From WLJO01 sp046597895 (GTDB lineage: Bacteria; Actinomycetota; Acidimicrobiia; Acidimicrobiales; Ilumatobacteraceae), in contig JBKJJS010000279.1 in assembly GCA_046597895.1 (NCBI GenBank), forward strand, positions 1 through 6,812: a stretch of DNA of 6,812 nt, written 5' to 3'. Below, in pieces: positions 4,678-6,812 of the stretch (position 1 is the first letter of the stretch; every line of letters begins with the position of its first letter). The notes under the pieces are model-generated. The model ran no database searches. It was not told where the DNA came from and saw only the letters and a list, made by a program, of their open reading frames with translations. The translations under genes were made by a program, and so were the position numbers.

Positions 4678-6812
4678 GTGACCGATGTGGTGAGTTTCTC
4701 TCTGAACGGCACCCCGGTGCAGGTCAGGGCCGATCACCCCCACCTGCTGGCGGCACTGCGCGAAGAGTTGGACATCACCTCACCCAAGGACGGCTGCTCG
4801 CCGAGTGGCCAGTGCGGGTGCTGCACGGTGCACGTCGATGGCAAGCCGCTCGTGGCATGTCAGGTCTCACTGGCCAAAGCCGAGGGCAAGCACGTACTCA
4901 CCTTGGAGGGCGTCGCCACCGCTGAGCGGGATCGTTACGCCAACGCGTTCGCGGCGTGCGGGGGCCTGCAGTGCGGGTTCTGCATCCCGGGGATCGTGAT
5001 GCGGGCCAAGGCGCAAGTGGACAGAAAGGCCGCGGGGCTCGAGCGCGCCGACATGGCCCGCCACCTCGGCGCCCATCTCTGCCGCTGCACGGGTTACGTG
5101 AAGATTCTCGACGCCATCGAGGCGGTGGCGCTGGGCAAGGACCTCGTGCCGGAGCCCCTCGGTGGTATCGGCAGCAGTGGGGCCCGCTATCAGGCCAAGG
5201 AGTTGACACTCGGCGACCGGGGCTACATCGACGACATCCGCATCGACGGCATGCTGCACGCCGCGCTGCGGCTCACCGACCACGCGAGGGCCGACGTGGT
5301 GGGCATCGACACCGCGGCGGCGGCCGCCGCGCCCGGTGTGATCGCCGTCTACACCGGGGCGGACGTGCCCGGTGAGCTTCGGGTCGGCATCATCCATCGT
5401 GACTGGCCCGTCCTCATCCCCGAGGGCGGGCGTACGAGCTACGCCGGCGATGTCCTCGCCGTCGTGGTGGCGGACACCCGACAGCACGCCCGCGACGCTG
5501 CCGAACTGGTCACGGTGCAGTACGACGTCCTGCGTCCCCTCACGGACGCGGCCGCCGCCATCGACGATCCCGAGATCGCGGTGTGGGGCACGGAGGGCAA
5601 TGTGCTCAGCCTCACGGAGTACCGCCGCGGCGATGTCGAGGCGGCGCTGGCGGGGTCGGCCCACGTCGTGTCCGAGGTGTTCGAGACACAACGCATCGAG
5701 CACGCGTTCCTTGAGCCGGAGGCGACGGTGGCCGTGCCTGACCCGGTGGCCGGAACCATCCACGTGTACTCCGGCGGCCAGGGCGTGTGGGACGACCGGA
5801 ATGACATCGCCTCCGTGCTCGGGCTCACCCGTGATCAGGTCACGGTGGAACTGGTCTCGAACGGTGGCGCGTTCGGCGGCAAGGAGGACATGGCGAACCA
5901 GGCCCAGACGGCGCTGGCCGCCTGGCTCCTCCAGCGCCCGGTGAAGTGCACGCTGTCTCGCGAGGAGAGCCTCCTCATCCACGCCAAGCGCCACCCGATC
6001 CACATGGAGTACGAGGCAGGCTGTGATGCGGACGGCCGGCTGACCGCGTTGCGGGTGCGGGCCATCGGAGATTCCGGGGCGTACGCCAGCGTCGGCATGA
6101 AGGTGCTCGAGCGCATGGCCGGCCACGCCAGCGGCCCGTACCAACTGCCGACGATCGACGTGCGGTCTATCGCCGCCCGTACGAACAACCCGGTGTGCGG
6201 GGCGTTCCGCGGTTTCGGCGCCAACCAGGCGCAGTTCGCCATGGAAGGGGTCATGGACCGCCTGGCCGAACAGGTGGGCATCACGGGCTGGGAGATCCGC
6301 AAACGCAACGTGATCAAGCCCGGCATGGTGTGGGGACCGGGGCAGATCATGGACGATGGGTGCCTTGGCGCCGAGCGGTGCCTCGACGAGGTGAAGCCCG
6401 CCTACGACGCCGCCATCGCCGCCGGCCTGGCGGTCGGCCTCGGGCTTGGCCTGAAGAACTCCGGTCTCGGCAACGGCTTCAAGGAGTGGACGGGCGCCGT
6501 CGTGCGGTTCTGTTCGCCTGTCGACCCCGGGAGCGAAGGTGCGAGCGAGAGCGAGCGAGATGGCATTGTTGAGGTCCGCCACGGCTGGACGGAGATGGGC
6601 CAGGGGGTGCACACCGTGGCCCTCCAGGTCGCGGCGCAGGAGCTCGGCGTGGACCCGAACCGGATCAAGGTCATCGTCGACACGACGCGCGAGCTCGGTT
6701 TTGGACAGACCACCGGTTCGCGCGGCACGCTGATGGCAGCCGGCTCGGTGCAGCAGGCGTGTGCGGCGGCGTTGGCCGGGGATTGTGCGATCGGTGTCGA
6801 TTACGAGGGGGA
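4678..6812 (+). CDS. Molybdenum hydroxylase of the xanthine dehydrogenase family, fused [2Fe-2S] and molybdopterin-binding domains (3' end cut by window edge)
   Basis: The frame starts at GTG 4678 and stays open for 711 codons to the right edge. Residues 1-80 form a plant-type [2Fe-2S] ferredoxin domain with C40, C46, C49 and C61. Residues 85-155 form the second [2Fe-2S] domain with C99, C102, C135 and C137 (LQCGFCIPG, HLCRCTGYVKI). From about 165 on comes the molybdopterin domain: YIDDIRIDGML, the linked a/b hammerhead with DVLAVVVADT, HAFLEPE (342-348), NGGAFGGKED (395-404), AFRGFG (509-514) and EMGQG (639-643). The AFRGFG form points to xanthine dehydrogenase/aldehyde oxidase types and away from form I CO dehydrogenase. 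No FAD domain lies between the iron-sulphur and Mo parts. The fused layout and many local sequences resemble the so-called selenium-dependent xanthine dehydrogenases. It probably hydroxylates a purine-like or other N-heterocycle or aldehyde. The C-terminal catalytic glutamate lies beyond the window. A 16-residue low-complexity insert sits at 612-627. Confidence 0.9.
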   Translation, partial: MTDVVSFSLNGTPVQVRADHPHLLAALREELDITSPKDGCSPSGQCGCCTVHVDGKPLVACQVSLAKAEGKHVLTLEGVATAERDRYANAFAACGGLQCGFCIPGIVMRAKAQVDRKAAGLERADMARHLGAHLCRCTGYVKILDAIEAVALGKDLVPEPLGGIGSSGARYQAKELTLGDRGYIDDIRIDGMLHAALRLTDHARADVVGIDTAAAAAAPGVIAVYTGADVPGELRVGIIHRDWPVLIPEGGRTSYAGDVLAVVVADTRQHARDAAELVTVQYDVLRPLTDAAAAIDDPEIAVWGTEGNVLSLTEYRRGDVEAALAGSAHVVSEVFETQRIEHAFLEPEATVAVPDPVAGTIHVYSGGQGVWDDRNDIASVLGLTRDQVTVELVSNGGAFGGKEDMANQAQTALAAWLLQRPVKCTLSREESLLIHAKRHPIHMEYEAGCDADGRLTALRVRAIGDSGAYASVGMKVLERMAGHASGPYQLPTIDVRSIAARTNNPVCGAFRGFGANQAQFAMEGVMDRLAEQVGITGWEIRKRNVIKPGMVWGPGQIMDDGCLGAERCLDEVKPAYDAAIAAGLAVGLGLGLKNSGLGNGFKEWTGAVVRFCSPVDPGSEGASESERDGIVEVRHGWTEMGQGVHTVALQVAAQELGVDPNRIKVIVDTTRELGFGQTTGSRGTLMAAGSVQQACAAALAGDCAIGVDYEG
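6541..6560 (+). repeat. Perfect 10-bp tandem repeat inside the molybdenum hydroxylase gene
   Basis: GCGAGCGAGA occurs twice in direct succession (6541-6550, 6551-6560), preceded by the similar GAGCGAAGGT. The run encodes part of a hydrophilic Gly/Ser/Glu stretch (GSEGASESER) in a protein that is otherwise well conserved here. The unit is not a multiple of three, so gain or loss of one copy would shift the frame. Confidence 0.75.

Noticed and set aside
3636..4712. A 358-codon open frame on the minus strand
   Set aside because: It lies opposite the carbamoylase gene, whose catalytic motifs are all intact; its translation is low-complexity and matches no family I know.
4867..6612. A 581-codon open frame on the minus strand
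   Set aside because: It is antisense to the molybdenum hydroxylase, is rich in His, Arg, Gly and Val with no recognisable domain, and arises from GC-rich codon bias opposite a clearly conserved protein.

Overview
The window is GC-rich, almost fully coding DNA with strong G/C bias at third codon positions, several GTG starts and few Shine-Dalgarno sites. Together with an F420-type PPOX protein, this suggests an actinobacterium. An environmental, Acidimicrobiia-like lineage would fit, but that finer placement is a guess. No RNA gene, insertion sequence, CRISPR array or replication origin was seen.

Layout. (1) Positions 2-592 (+) hold the C-terminal part of an IclR-type regulator cut by the left edge. 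(2) Positions 594-3639 (-) hold four tightly packed genes that look like one operon. In transcription order they are a sigma-70-like helix-turn-helix protein, a small PPOX/F420-type flavin oxidoreductase, an APH/ecdysteroid-kinase-like phosphotransferase and a nitroreductase. The last gene converges on the IclR gene with a single base between the stop codons. (3) Positions 3640-3704 form a short divergent control region. Next to it, four imperfect 12-bp tandem repeats run into the start of the sigma-like gene. (4) Positions 3705-4631 (+) encode a nitrilase-superfamily N-carbamoyl-D-amino-acid amidohydrolase. (5) From 4678 (+) to the right edge runs a large open frame encoding a molybdenum hydroxylase of the xanthine dehydrogenase family. 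Its two [2Fe-2S] domains are fused directly to the molybdopterin-binding domain, with no FAD domain between them. It is still open at the window end.

How the genes may work together. The carbamoylase and the molybdenum hydroxylase are co-oriented, and both GTG starts are preceded by a similar extended -10-like element suited to leaderless transcripts. A ring hydroxylase followed by hydrolysis of a carbamoylated intermediate is the logic of purine, pyrimidine or hydantoin breakdown, so this side may be the start of an N-heterocycle catabolic locus. The ring-opening hydantoinase/dihydropyrimidinase such a pathway would need is not in the window. The minus-strand operon pairs two flavin-fold reductases with a small-molecule kinase and a putative regulator; its substrate cannot be deduced here.
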